NCBI GenBank assembly: GCA_033964015.1
Contig: CM066919.1
Span: 1,054,001-1,118,000, forward strand
Direction of reading: 5' to 3'
Source of the DNA: Scolanthus callimorphus
Taxonomy: Eukaryota; Cnidaria; Anthozoa; Actiniaria; Edwardsiidae
Length of the DNA stretch: 64,000 bases
Part shown: piece after piece, positions 1-10,264 of the stretch
How the letters are laid out: each line of letters begins with the position of its first letter
Numbering within the stretch: the stretch's first letter is position 1
Translations under genes and position numbers: made by a program
The notes under the pieces: model-generated
What the model was told of the DNA's origin: nothing
The model's database searches: none
Seen by the model: only the letters and a program-made list of their open reading frames with translations

Positions 1-26
1 TACCCCCCCCCCCCCCCCCCACCCCC
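1..26. repeat. C homopolymer at window edge
   Basis: A run of C broken by a single A. It looks like the edge of one of the poly-G/C elements found elsewhere in the window, but the other end lies outside, so the element cannot be defined. Confidence 0.6.
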
Positions 27-175
27 AAATTGGGTACCAAAAAAGCATGGATGTTTTGACCCATTCCCTAAATTCTATATATTTATAAGTTATATAAGAT
101 GTATATACAGTAATAATAAGTTATAATGATACATTCTAATATAATATAAACTAAACTAAATACATTTGCCTCCAG

Positions 176-1801
176 GTGAACTCAATTGCGTTCCACCCTG
201 TCCATTTTTGCCTACTGTCCACTGTGGGATCAGATGGGAAGTTCAGTTTTTGGGATAAAGATGCTCGCACTAAACTCAAGGTTTGTGAAAACACGGCTCT
301 AACCCGTGTAAGAATCTGTTTATTGTCCACGAATTGCGTCAAAAAGCTTCTTTTGTTTGGTAGAACGAATCATGAAGAAATAAAAACTGAACACAAAGGT
401 TTCCTCTAGGAATGGTTCTTACACCCCCGATTCAAAAATATATCTGTTACTCTATGTTAAAGCAAGGAGGTTTTATAAAACCTCCCTGGTTAAAGATGTC
501 CTTGCTAGATGAGCTGTTCAGAATATTTTGAAGGATACAACAAAGCTATAGAGGGCACAAAAACGCAATTAACACGATATTTCTTTTTTCAGTCTTTTGT
601 TGAAGAGACACGGTTTATGTATAAAACATGACGATCAAAAAACACACTGATTGACTCATCTCGGAAACTAACAAGTCGCAATCAATCAGCAACGCAGCAG
701 CTTGTCTCGCAACGTTGCAAAAAGTAGAAACCTACATACTTTTTCTGCAACTTGCAACGCAATATTTTGTTGCGTTGCTGGAGTATGTCACATGTACTTT
801 CACTGAAACTGGCATGGGAGATGTGAGAAAAAGTGCCTTGTGCAACTTTCATCTAATTGTAGTATGATGTAGGTTATTATTTTGTTGTTGTTGCAGTTGG
901 TTAGGTTGGATACCAATGCAGACTAGTCATTAAACACTTGTCCAAAAGAATTTACACTCGTTTTCAGTCACACGTGCACCCTGCGCTTTCGTTTCCGAGT
1001 CGCGACTGGTGTTTGGTGGACGTCAATCAAGACTTTCGGCCTAGCCACGGGCCCACAGGCTAACATAATATGGCCGACCGCGCTTTTTAGGTTTAATAAA
1101 ACTCGGTCGACCATTATTATGCTAGCCCGTGGGCCCGTGGCTAGGTCACTCAGTCGAAAGTCTTGATTGACGTCCACCAAACACCAGTCGCGACTCGGAA
1201 ACTAGAAGTTCAGGGTGCACGTGTGACTGAAAACGGGTGCAAAACTACAAGATTGTTAACCAATCTGATACTTATTCTTATCTTGTAATTTCACAGACAT
1301 CTGAACAACTCAATCTCCCAATCACTGCCTGCTGCTTCAACTCCAAGGGGAATATTTTTGTTATTCTGTTGGCTACGACTGGTCAAAGGTAAGACAACCC
1401 CTTCAAAGTATTCAGTGAGTCTGTCTACCATACAAGGTACCTCGACATCTTGAAGTTTCTTTGCAATGCAGTAAAATAATGCAATGCATACAAGAACCTA
1501 CTGTTACAGAACCTACAGGCCGATGGCAAAGAAAAACTGATAAGGTAGGGGGTTCGGCGATTTTTTGGAACGGCCCACTGCCGAGTTCCTGGGATGTTGG
1601 CAGTATTTCCCTTTTGTAAATGGTCGATACCTTTCATAGAAACGGAAAACTGCGCGGAGGCTGAGGCTGCTCGAGTGACTGAGTATGTAACGGTACTTTT
1701 TGTGTGTTTTTTCTCAGGGCCACGAGTACTACAACCCCCAAGTCAAGCCTAAAATACTACTACGAAACTGCGCTGATGAACTAAAACCAAGGAAAAAGTG
1801 A
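176..1801 (+). CDS. rae1: mRNA export factor RAE1, 3' end of gene (three last exons)
   Basis: RAE1 is a WD40 beta-propeller protein that binds the nucleoporin NUP98 at the nuclear pore and acts in mRNA export and spindle assembly. Three exons are visible: 176-280, 1297-1388 and 1718-1801, all phase 0 with GT-AG borders. The first carries the late WD40 blade with the family motifs [19 protein letters not shown]. The second starts [15 protein letters not shown] and the third is [15 protein letters not shown] to the stop at 1799-1801, ending ELKPRKK as RAE1 proteins do. The 5' part of the gene lies before the window. The middle exon needs one extra base between 1360 and 1361 to read YSVGYDWSK; as written it is out of frame with exon 3. 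Exon 1 also shows one residue more than usual after HPVH. The family call is firm; whether the frameshift is real is not. Confidence 0.92.
687..780. repeat. Hairpin in rae1 intron
   Basis: CAGCAACGCA at 687-696 pairs with TGCGTTGCTG at 771-780, and inner parts also pair (GCAACGTTGCAAAAAGTAG with the CTACATACTTTTT side). It resembles the GTTGCG-rich terminal repeats of the elements at 24154 and 11836, so it is probably a remnant of a related MITE. Confidence 0.5.
959..1235. mobile_element. MITE with long inverted arms in rae1 intron
   Basis: Nearly the whole segment is an imperfect palindrome. The ends CGTTTTCAGTCACACGTGCA and TGCACGTGTGACTGAAAACG match over about 25 bp. The arms continue through GACGTCAATCAAGACTTTCG and a CACGGGCCCA block. 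No coding capacity. No clear target duplication was seen. It sits between the first and second visible rae1 exons and should be removed by splicing. Confidence 0.8.
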
Positions 1802-2167
1802 AAGCGCTGAGATTCAGGACAAAGACAGATAAGTTAATGGCGAGGATAAAACATTATCTGAAGGGACCGAGTCGTCGGACGATTCCCAATGTAAGCAATC
1901 TGAGAGCGAAACAGAATCCTGCGAAAACGTCAGTGGAAAATGCTTGTAAGGTATTTGTATATATTGCAAATATAGAAGATAATTTGTTAACAACTATGTT
2001 GTGTTTATTTCTCTTGTGTTCTTGACCGAGAGCCGCCAGTTTTCCAACATGGGTTAGAGGTACCCATTTTCCATCTATTTTGTCGGCATCCTTCTAAAGG
2101 ATAGGAAATGTGGCACAAACCCAGTACTGGGAATACAATATAAGCGTCGTTTTCGGGAAAATAGACA

Positions 2168-2385
2168 TTAAAGCCTGATTCACACTAGTGATAACAACAT
2201 AAGCACGGCGACACGAGAACAAAATTCTCCCACTCGAAAGCGGAAATTTACATAAACAAGGACACAATACTGTAGAAATAAAGCAATGTTGACGTTGCGA
2301 AAAAAATCATAAACTGTTATTTTCCCACACTTTGCCGTTGTGACGTAATCATGTCTTCATGTCGCTTAGTGTGAACCAGCCTTTA
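2168..2385. mobile_element. MITE, ends TTAAAGCCTGATTCACACTA / TAGTGTGAACCAGCCTTTAG
   Basis: Terminal inverted repeats of about 20 bp bound a 218-bp non-coding segment downstream of rae1. An AATAAA at 2277-2282 lies inside it and could serve as a poly(A) signal for rae1. The same 'GTGTAAA(C/T)CAGCC' style ends recur near 35830 and 47870. Confidence 0.7.
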
Positions 2386-2595
2386 GGGGACACATGTGTA
2401 TCTCTCGCGTAAACCAGGCCCAGAAAAAGTAACACTATTTTGTCCTTTTACTGTTTGGTGATCAATAGTTTGAATGATTCCAAATGCAAGCAAACTGATC
2501 AGAAAACGCTTCTATCGAGAAGCAATTTTTCGAAATGTGTCAAAACAAAATACTTCACTTCTTCTCCTAGATCGTTTTTTTTTTTTTTATTTTTG

Positions 2596-2800
2596 ACAGC
2601 AGTGCGGAGAAAGCATCCATTTCCATCCGATCGGTTGATTTAGAGAATACAGAGTAATTTCCTTGATTGAATTTGGTAAATCAAATCTGAAACTTTGTTT
2701 TTAGATGTTGATGAGATTTCAACATGGCAATTCGTCTTCTAGTAATATCGAGAAAACAACAACAAAAGAGTGACTGACACGGCTTTTTAAAATATCAACG
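2596..2800. repeat. Dispersed repeat, second copy at 26229
   Basis: The segment from GCATCCATTTCCATC through GAGTGACTGACACGG aligns along most of its length with 26229-26430 in the same orientation. Shared blocks include GATTTAGAGAATA, TTTGGTAAATCAAA and GAAACTTTGTTTTTAGAT. This copy has degraded ends; the downstream copy keeps its terminal inverted repeats. Confidence 0.7.
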
Positions 2801-2854
2801 GAAAATTATACCACGTACCATTCTTATTCCAATTATTCTATCATTATTGGTATT

Positions 2855-3187
2855 GGCTGATCGCATTTTTAAACCGCACCGGGGGGTTGAGGACCTCCCT
2901 TAAAAAGACCCCCTCCCCTGGAATTTCCACTCGTGAAACAGACCCCATCCCCTGGAATTTCCACCCTCATAAAGGACCCCCTCCCCTGGAATTTCTATTT
3001 ATTCTGGCAAAATCTATTTTTGTATAAAATGTCCCTGAAAATTCACCTTTTTTACCCCTCCCCCTTGGAATTTCCAGTCTCCAGACACACCCCCTCCCGT
3101 GGAATTTCCAGAGTCCAACACAACCCCCTGGAAAATTTTCCGTGGGTCCTCAAACCCCCCGGTGCGGTTTAAAAATGCAATCAGCCA
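2855..3187. mobile_element. TIR element filled with GGAATTTCC repeats
   Basis: GGCTGATCGCATTTTTAAAC at the left and its inverted partner ending AAAAATGCAATCAGCC at the right give inverted repeats of about 40 bp. The interior is a loose tandem array of a C-rich unit containing TGGAATTTCCA. Perfect GGAATTTCC copies start at 2920, 2954, 3067 and 3101, with a one-mismatch copy at 2988. GGAATTTCC is a known binding sequence for Rel/NF-kB family dimers; any binding here is inference. A related array lies at 5764-5960. Confidence 0.75.
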
Positions 3188-3545
3188 TTCTTATTCACAT
3201 TTTCCTTGATTGCTTTTCGCATAAGTCTCTTCAAAACCAGTTCTGCTGCGGCACCTTTTTGGTTGTGAGCTTAAAGTAATTCAGCAGGAATAGACACAAA
3301 AGCTAATCCTTTTTTTATTTTTGCACATTTTTCTTGTATTATTTGTTGCTTGACATTGGAACTAAATTTTGTATTTCTAAAGTCATTTAATTTGCGTGCC
3401 AAGACAAAATTTTGACATTGCCTGTCAAATAATTCCGCCTAACTAAAACTTTCTTACAATGACCCTTAAAAAAGTCACGCTAACTAAACACAGATAAACA
3501 CATAATAGACACCTAAGTATTTACGTTAATTGGTTGGTGTTAATT

Positions 3546-4280
3546 CTATAATCTTTTATTCCCTGTACTCCCAAGTTTTAATGGAGTCGTGTGCCTTCTT
3601 GTTAATGGCGGATGGCCAATTGGAGTGATTTTCATCAAACTTGTACCTTTAGCAACAATGGGAGTACTCGATCTAAAATGTGCATCATTTCTAGATTTCG
3701 TGTCTCGAGACTCGTGCTCGGGAGAAAATGTGGGATTCAAGTTGAACCGCACTCCTCTCTGGGGGTTTAGTTTCTCAGTTCTTGGCGTTTCCCGTGGAGT
3801 TACTAAAACTCTGTTCTCTTGAGCTGAAGTACTAGGAAACCGTACAGGACTCGGGGATACCGTTTGTCGTAAGCTTGAAGATGAGCGAAAACTGGTTGGT
3901 GTTTTTACCTCTTCGCGATCTTGTAACGTATTGGACCGTGATTTAAACTCGAATCTTTGCTGCAGCATTGCAGGCCTTGTAACAAAATAGTGATCATTTA
4001 TTTCCTGTAGCTCATTCCCGCTTGCTGAAGTCGTTGAGTCGACTCTAGCAGGCGCACTTGTTGCCCGCTTGAGCGCCACGCTATCTTTCATGCTCGGCAA
4101 ACTCGCGCGAGTTCGTATGCCATTTATTTGCTCAAGCCTTCGAAGGAATACTTGAGAATCCTTGTCCATTTCTCGAATCCTCACGTTCTTGTCGCGTTCG
4201 AGTTGTTTCAACGCGAGTTTTAAGCGTGTTTGATGGACGATATTTCGTTTTAAGGCAGCAGCTTCGTCGGGCGATGCCAT
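3546..4280 (-). CDS. Uncharacterised 244-residue protein, single exon
   Basis: An uninterrupted reading frame on the - strand from ATG at 4280-4278 (context AAAAATGGC) to TAG at 3548-3546. I do not recognise the family. Residues about 8-55 are rich in Lys, Arg, Glu and Leu and could form a short coiled coil (LKLALKQLERDKNVRIREMD). The rest is rich in Ser, Thr, Pro and Arg and probably disordered, with several S/T-P sites and repeated PRETPR or RHTTPLK style basic motifs that resemble kinase or microtubule-protein linkers. No signal peptide or membrane segment is seen. The length, strong start context and lack of stops support a real gene over a chance frame in A/T-rich DNA. An AATAAA on this strand lies near 3310-3320. 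It runs opposite to its neighbours. Function unknown. Confidence 0.65.
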   Translation of the reverse strand: MASPDEAAALKRNIVHQTRLKLALKQLERDKNVRIREMDKDSQVFLRRLEQINGIRTRASLPSMKDSVALKRATSAPARVDSTTSASGNELQEINDHYFVTRPAMLQQRFEFKSRSNTLQDREEVKTPTSFRSSSSLRQTVSPSPVRFPSTSAQENRVLVTPRETPRTEKLNPQRGVRFNLNPTFSPEHESRDTKSRNDAHFRSSTPIVAKGTSLMKITPIGHPPLTRRHTTPLKLGSTGNKRL

Positions 4281-5763
4281 TTTTCTTGTCTTGTAAAGTT
4301 GAGTTGCTCTCGCTTTGAAACGTGCAAACTGTCTGGTTCCCCTTGAGCTAAGTATCTTGCAAACAACTCTCTTTTAAAACCCGCATCTCCAGGATTAACC
4401 AATTTAATGCCTTTACAATAAAACTGATACTATTATAAGATGATTGCGAATAAACAAAAGCTGCATGATATCCCAATTTCGCAACTATCAATCAGGAAAC
4501 GCAGTACTTTGATTCGTTTTGGCGTGTTTTTTTTAGTCCCGATTTCATACGCAACCAGCTTGATGCGACCCCAATTTTATAAAGATCATTTCTCTCGTAT
4601 TAGTTACACCAGAATGGCTTCCCATTGCCATGGAAACAGATGACAGGGGTCAAGATTCTTAATACACGCGGTTGACTTTTATTGTCATTTTTCTACAAAA
4701 TATTGAAATATTTCCATATAGACATCGTTCAAGCACAGCATGATATTTTGCCTAGAGGGGTATTTGTTAGATAAAAAAAGAGGACAGTTAATTAATAGAG
4801 GAAAGAAAAATCTCAATTTCAATGGAAAAATTGAGTGAGCATGATTATCGCCAAAATAATTGTGGAACTCGGAAAATTGGCATATTGAAATTTTGAGGTT
4901 GAAGTCATGGGGTCATCATTTTGTTAAACGTGGACATTCTCATTTTGCGATGTGTCGGCAGGAAAAAGCAGGGAAAGAGAAGGGGAGGACCTTGCGTGCG
5001 AGGATGCGTTTCTGATTGGCTAAACGTTCCCGCCTAAAATCCTACCATTGTGCGCACCACAGGAAGCCCGCGACATAAAGATTTTGCTAAGTTCAGAATT
5101 TGAATATTGTAGCCTGCGCGCGTAGCAGATTCGAAGAGGGGACAAGATTCAGCTCGATTTTTTTTTCATCCACGAGGACCCGAGGCCACGCAGTGTGAAT
5201 TCCTATTTGTGTTTTTGTCACCCACCCACTTCACATTCTGCGCTTGTCATAATTTCACAGTATTATAAAGCAAAAGGTCAATATTTCGTAAAAGGAAAAG
5301 GTCAATTAGAGACCTCTTTGTGCCAGCCGTCGAACTAGAATAGCTGAGATCTTCAAAACAGGTCCATCTTGTTTGACGGGTTAGTGCTTCTGTGTCGGTA
5401 TCCCTGTGGTACTCGGTAGTGCTTGGCAGTGCTTGGCCCACCCCAACCCTTATTGGCCTTGTCGTCGGGGAGGAACAGATAACGCATTATCTTCCTGTCG
5501 TTGTTTTGCTGTGGACGCCACTAAATCCAGCACTTGCTAAGAATCCTTGGGATTTGAGGTGAGAGTAACTTTCATTACTAGACCGCCGCCAACCAAGGCA
5601 CCGGTATTTTGTCAAAGTTCTTTGAAGAGCTTTATGTTGCTTATTTATCTATTTAAACACAACACATTGGTCATCCAAATTTTGCACGGGAATGTGGAGA
5701 TTCGGCGGTTCAAATTGGGCTGTTCCAAGAAATAGCCGTACCCTATCGAGGAGCTCCAAATTT
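4281..5763. other. Gene-free stretch, nothing recognised
   Basis: No convincing exon, RNA gene or complete repeat was found. The part next to 4280 is the presumed promoter and 5' UTR of the leftward gene, with no clear TATA box. Short frames here lack splice sites or family resemblance. Confidence 0.5.
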
Positions 5764-5960
5764 TCAAAAATTGCTATGTCCCTTTGGAAATTCCAGGTAC
5801 AACCCCTGTGTAAATGTGAAGAAACCCCCGTGGAAAGTTCTCATTCTCTTGTGGGCCTGTGGAAATTCCACAGTTGTGAATAAATGCCCTGTGGAAATTC
5901 CAGGGTCAAAATCAACAAACCCTAGTGTGGAAATTCCAGAGTCAAAATCAACGATCCCCG
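5764..5960. repeat. Degenerate tandem array containing GGAAATTCC
   Basis: A unit of roughly 35 bp built around GTGGAAATTCCAG-GTCAAAATCAAC is repeated several times with decay. Perfect GGAAATTCC (the reverse complement of GGAATTTCC) occurs at 5786, 5871, 5893 and 5929. It is related to the array at 2855-3187 but has no visible terminal inverted repeats. It lies about 0.7 kb upstream of the first visible acyl-CoA synthetase exon. Confidence 0.7.
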
Positions 5961-6445
5961 TTAAAATTCCAGTTCCTCGATCGGTGGTAACGGATATAAT
6001 ATCCACATGAACAGACCATTTCCAATGTTTAACTTTCGCTATTATTCTCGGAAGTATGAAATTTTGTATAAGGGCGGGGTTCAGTCTGCGATTGTCATTC
6101 TGTGAATGTGGAATGTCACCTGGAAGCGCAAACCGTAGACGTTCAGAACGTAGATCTGTTTTCAGAAGAAGTGAAGCCTGCTAGTCGGCCCTCCTGTCCA
6201 TTATTCGGATACTCCGGTCACACGAGGACAGGTTGGCAGTACTGCACGGGAAATATCGTATCGTTGTCCGGGAGTTTGACTGAAGGAAGCCAAAAACAAG
6301 TTTAAGTTTAGTTTCTACTAATGTTATCTTGATGAGTTCTGGTTGCGTTTTTGGCAAAGAAATCTGAAAAAAAACAAAAGCCAAAAGCAAACAGTTAGAT
6401 CGAGTTAGATCAGCAGGCTGCCTACTGTTAGTCTCTCGTTAATTA

Positions 6446-6613
6446 CAGGGGCGTAGCCAGGAATTTTGGTTGGGAGGGGGGGGGGGATAGTGAAAACATG
6501 GGACGAAAATTTTATCCAGCAAATACAGTAAATGTATGGGAAAACTCCCGAGAAAGGGGAGCAGGGCACCCTGTGCCCCCCCCCCCCCCCCCCCCACCCC
6601 GACTACGCCCCTC
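6446..6613. mobile_element. MITE with AGGGGCGTAG ends and AATTA duplication
   Basis: CAGGGGCGTAGCCAGG at the left pairs with CTACGCCCCT at the right. The element is flanked by AATTA at 6441-6445 and 6614-6618, a likely target-site duplication. It contains a G run, a C run (6576-6595) and the family block 'ACAGTAAATGTATGGG'. It ends 27 bp before the splice acceptor of the acyl-CoA synthetase exon at 6641. Relatives occur at 7180, 27134, 37625, 48190 and 55776. Confidence 0.85.
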
Positions 6614-6640
6614 AATTAGGTAACCAATTCTTGTTTGCAG

Positions 6641-8984
6641 TCACTACAGCAGCGATTCTCCAAAAAAGGTTTACCTCACAGTGCAATGTCCCGGATGAGC
6701 TACGTCCACGTGCCACACACGTGCCCAATGGAGGCCAGGCCTTTCCACTCGTACCTAGACTCCACGGCCGAGCGGCGACCTGATAGCGAGGCGCTGATTA
6801 TGTACGACACGAGCATGGTCCGGTCTGTTATTACATACAGAGAGTATAGAGACCGGTAAGCTGTTATTAAGGCGAGAAAATATTTTTCTGTGTGTGTACG
6901 TGTGTTTTCTTTGTTAGTTTGTTAATTGTTGTATTCTCTTGTCTAGCATGAAGGTGCAATCATACTTACATATAGCGCTGTTCACCATGACGTCATCCAT
7001 TGTTATTAATGTGCCAACCAGGGATTTTGTTGGCAAAACATAGCAATGAGCGGTAGTCAATCTATGCCTGGCACATCAGCATTACAATAGCAATTGATGA
7101 TAAACTGTTAATAGCGCTATAGCAGCACCCTAAAGTTCGGTTAAATGTAGGTCACTCTGTTATCGGAAAAACAGACGCGGATTTATGAGAGCCGAGGGAG
7201 TCGCGGCTCCCTTACTCGGTATATTTTCCCAGTACATTTACTGTATTTGCTGGAAGAAATTTAAATATTTTCACCCCATGTCTTCACTATCCGGCCCCCT
7301 TTCTGAAATTTCTGGATTCGCCCCTGGAAAATGTCAGTAAAGACCAACAGAACTTTGGTCACCCTTTTGAGTAAACGAATTTTTAATGGCGCTGTTTCCA
7401 CCCTGTAGGTCCATGTTCCTCGCATCCTCACTTTTGGACCTTGGCCTGTCACGTGGCCATCACGTGTTACTTATCGGAGCCAGCAGTATTCGGTATGCGG
7501 TGTCTATCATTGCAATACACCACATTGGCGTAAACGCAATCTTGGTGGGTCCTGGAGGGCTCACCGATGACAAAGTCAAGTTTGTGAAGAGCTTGAATCT
7601 GAAAATGATTATATTTGACTCTGAAATGAAAGATCCCCAAATGGACCAGCTGAAGAAAGGCATTTTGCAGCTGAAAAGGAGGCAGAGTGGCTCAGAAATG
7701 CAGCAAGAGAAGTTACTGTTTGTAGCGCTTGGCGACGCTAAGTCGATTAAGCAAGTATGCGAAGACGAGGGCTATTCATATGAAAGTCTCATAGAAAGTG
7801 GGGAAGCTTTAGGATGTGAAAAGCTCCAAGAGGCGCAGCTGAAACTCCGAGTTGATGATCCTTTCATGGCAACATTTACGTCTGGTTCCACCGGTGCTCC
7901 TAAACTCGTGCAGTACACCATGCATCATGATGTAAATGCTTTATGCAACGTGTATTATATGACTGCGGAACATCTTGTGAACGCAGATGGCTCAGGTGTA
8001 AAGCAGTACATTGATCGCCCAATGGCCTGGGGAGGAGGATACTTCAGTCTCATTTTCAGCGCCATCGCTGGCACGACGATTGTCTGGGTACCAACCGAGC
8101 TAGCCCTCTCAGATGAAACGAGTGAAAACGTGTTCCAGATCATAGGAAAAGAGAAATGCAAGCATGTGGCTCTGAGTGTTGCCTTGATTCGTAAACTTGT
8201 GTCCGATCAGCTTCACCTCAAGTATGATCTCTCCTGCATCGAGATATTCGGCATTGGCGGTCAGCGGTTTCCAATCGCGTTGGTAAAATCGGTGTTTGAA
8301 TGTCTACCACATGCCAAGGCGTTGCTAGGTTACGGAAGCAATGAGGCTTGTGTACTATCATAGGCGACTTACACAGAGAAGCAGCTTACCGAGGAAGAGT
8401 ACGGGAAGATGTGTGTTGTACCTGGAAATGAAATCCGCGTGGTGGATAACAATAACCAGATCGTGCCGAGGGGAACTGATGGGGAGATTTGTGCACGAAG
8501 CCAGTTCCAAATGCTAGAGTACCTTGGTAACCCTGTGGTAACGAAAGAAACAAGGTCCTCCACGGGATGGCTGTATATGGGGGATGTTGGCAGGATGGAT
8601 GACCAGGGAAGAATTGAAGTGCTTGGCCGCAACAAGGAAATTATCAAGCGCGCGACGGTGAAAATCCTCCCAGCAGAAATAGAGGGCCCGATACTGAAGC
8701 ACCCTGTAGTGGCAAATGCTGCAGTCATCGGTGTTCCTGATCAGCGGCTGTATGAAGAGATCTGCGCATGTGTTGTTTTGAGGGATGAGGAACCAGGCAA
8801 CTCCAAAGCGAGGCTGGCTGAGCTGGAGGCCTGGTGCGCGGAGCGTTGGCCGCCTGGTGCCGACGGGTTGAGCTTGAAGCCCAAGTATTTTGTGCATATG
8901 AAGAGTTTTCCGTCTGGAGGGACTGGCAAAATTGATAGAAATGCAGTTCGCCAAGCTGCAATGGAGCATCTTGATATTCAATAG
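6641..8984 (+). CDS. Acyl-CoA synthetase (AMP-binding, ACSF2-like) with internal stop
   Basis: Members of this family activate a carboxylic acid with ATP and transfer it to coenzyme A. Exons 6641-6855 and 7409-8984 join in frame (CG|G). A start at 6686 gives 581 codons; an upstream exon with a mitochondrial presequence is possible because the frame is open back to the acceptor at 6641. Visible motifs: N-terminal TAERRPDSEALI, the phosphate-binding loop TFTSGSTGAPK, YGSNEA, the hinge region GWLYMGDVGRMDDQGRIEVL and the C-terminal GGTGKIDR with the catalytic-type Lys. The motif normally reading RGGENIYPAEIE is KRATVKILPAEIE here, an odd change at the adenylate hinge. A TAG at 8361-8363 interrupts the domain, with no frame change after it: the next open segment continues the same frame to TAG... 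end at 8984. Either the gene is broken, the allele is null, or this is a sequence error. AATAAA at 9450-9455 is a plausible poly(A) signal. Confidence 0.88.
7180..7330. repeat. MITE fragment of the AGGGGCG family in ACS intron
   Basis: Contains the family blocks TACATTTACTGTATTTGCTGG, cut here to TTTACTGTATTTGCTGG, then CCCCATGTCTTCACTATCC and a degraded end GATTCGCCCCTGG. The left end is not clear. It lies within the intron 6856-7408. Confidence 0.65.
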
Positions 8985-10264
8985 CGGCACTCATTTGTTG
9001 TCAGGACTCGGGAAGATGATAGCCTGGTGTGATAGCCTGATTATCAGGTCCTCTATTTTTAAGCCTGATACCCAGACTAAAGTGTTAGAACATACTTGTA
9101 TTATTGATTGTGTGTAATGAACCCGAACATGTTTATGGGCCTGCACTCTAAGCTTGTGTTCAAAGTGCGCTTTTTTCCGTTGGCACTTGGCAAAAGGTAC
9201 AAATAGTTCAATATTTCTTCAACACGAAATCCTTGTCCGATGCTCGACGACGGCGGATTTTCAAACCAGTGTATGTGTAAAAGCAACGAACGAACGAAAA
9301 ACAGCTGAATGTTTGAATCATCAATTTGCAGGACGTACAACTTTCAAAAGCGCGGATTGTTGACTTGAATGTTCAATGGTAGAAAAGGCTTGAACATTCA
9401 TGAGATGTTCTCTTTATTTTTGACTAAAGTCTTCATTGCTGAACATCGTTAATAAATTTTCAAAAATAATTACGCGTTCCTCGCGGGAACAAAACCTTCA
9501 AAAAAACGGACATAATCAGCTTTTCCTAAGGCGACATTAAGGTAACAATTTCGTTAAAGAGTGATGGCGATGAGAGAAATGCTGTCTAAGTGTCACCGTA
9601 GCCACTGTCTTTTTGCCACTAACGGGGGGGGGGGGGGGGGGAGGCAGAGGTACTAACTGGGGGGAGGGGGGGGATTTACCATTCAGTTGTCACTGATGAG
9701 GGCTTTATAGAGTAAAGCCGAAAGGCCTTTGACCAAACGTAGCAATCTATGGCGTTTTTATTTTCTGTCTTTACTATTTATATTTCTCTGGACAAAGCAT
9801 GACATACGCTACCTGCATTCTAATTGGCTGAGCGAATGTTTGACCCCGGCGTTGCATGAAAATTTGAAAATAAATATAACTTCATCCAGGCTTCAACACT
9901 GTGACTATGGGAGGAGGACACTGCTAGGATTTGGGCTCCTGCTTTCAGTGCAACATTTTTGTGTAAAATTGGTTTCATCAAGTGAGCAGTTTCCTAAACT
10001 TTCCAAAGTCCGTTTTCCTTGTTGAGACTATCTTGTACAACGACCCTGCCGCACGCTCATTTCTCACAAAAGCCGACTTTTGGCAAGACTATACTGTTCC
10101 CCGTAACGCGGCATTCATTCGTGTTGTGCGTGTCGCTTTCTATTAGATGACGTTTACTCAATTATTATTACGCAATAATCAATTTACGTAATCACTGAAG
10201 AAGCAACACATCGGTCGAGCGACGTTCCATCTTCACTGCGCACGCGCGCACGGCAACGCGAAAC
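8985..10264. other. Intergenic stretch with a G homopolymer
   Basis: Holds the presumed 3' UTR of the acyl-CoA synthetase, a run of 18 G at 9624-9641 followed by further G-rich sequence, and the upstream region of the gene at 10265. CGCACGCGCGCACGG-type CpG-rich sequence precedes that ATG. No other gene seen. Confidence 0.5.
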
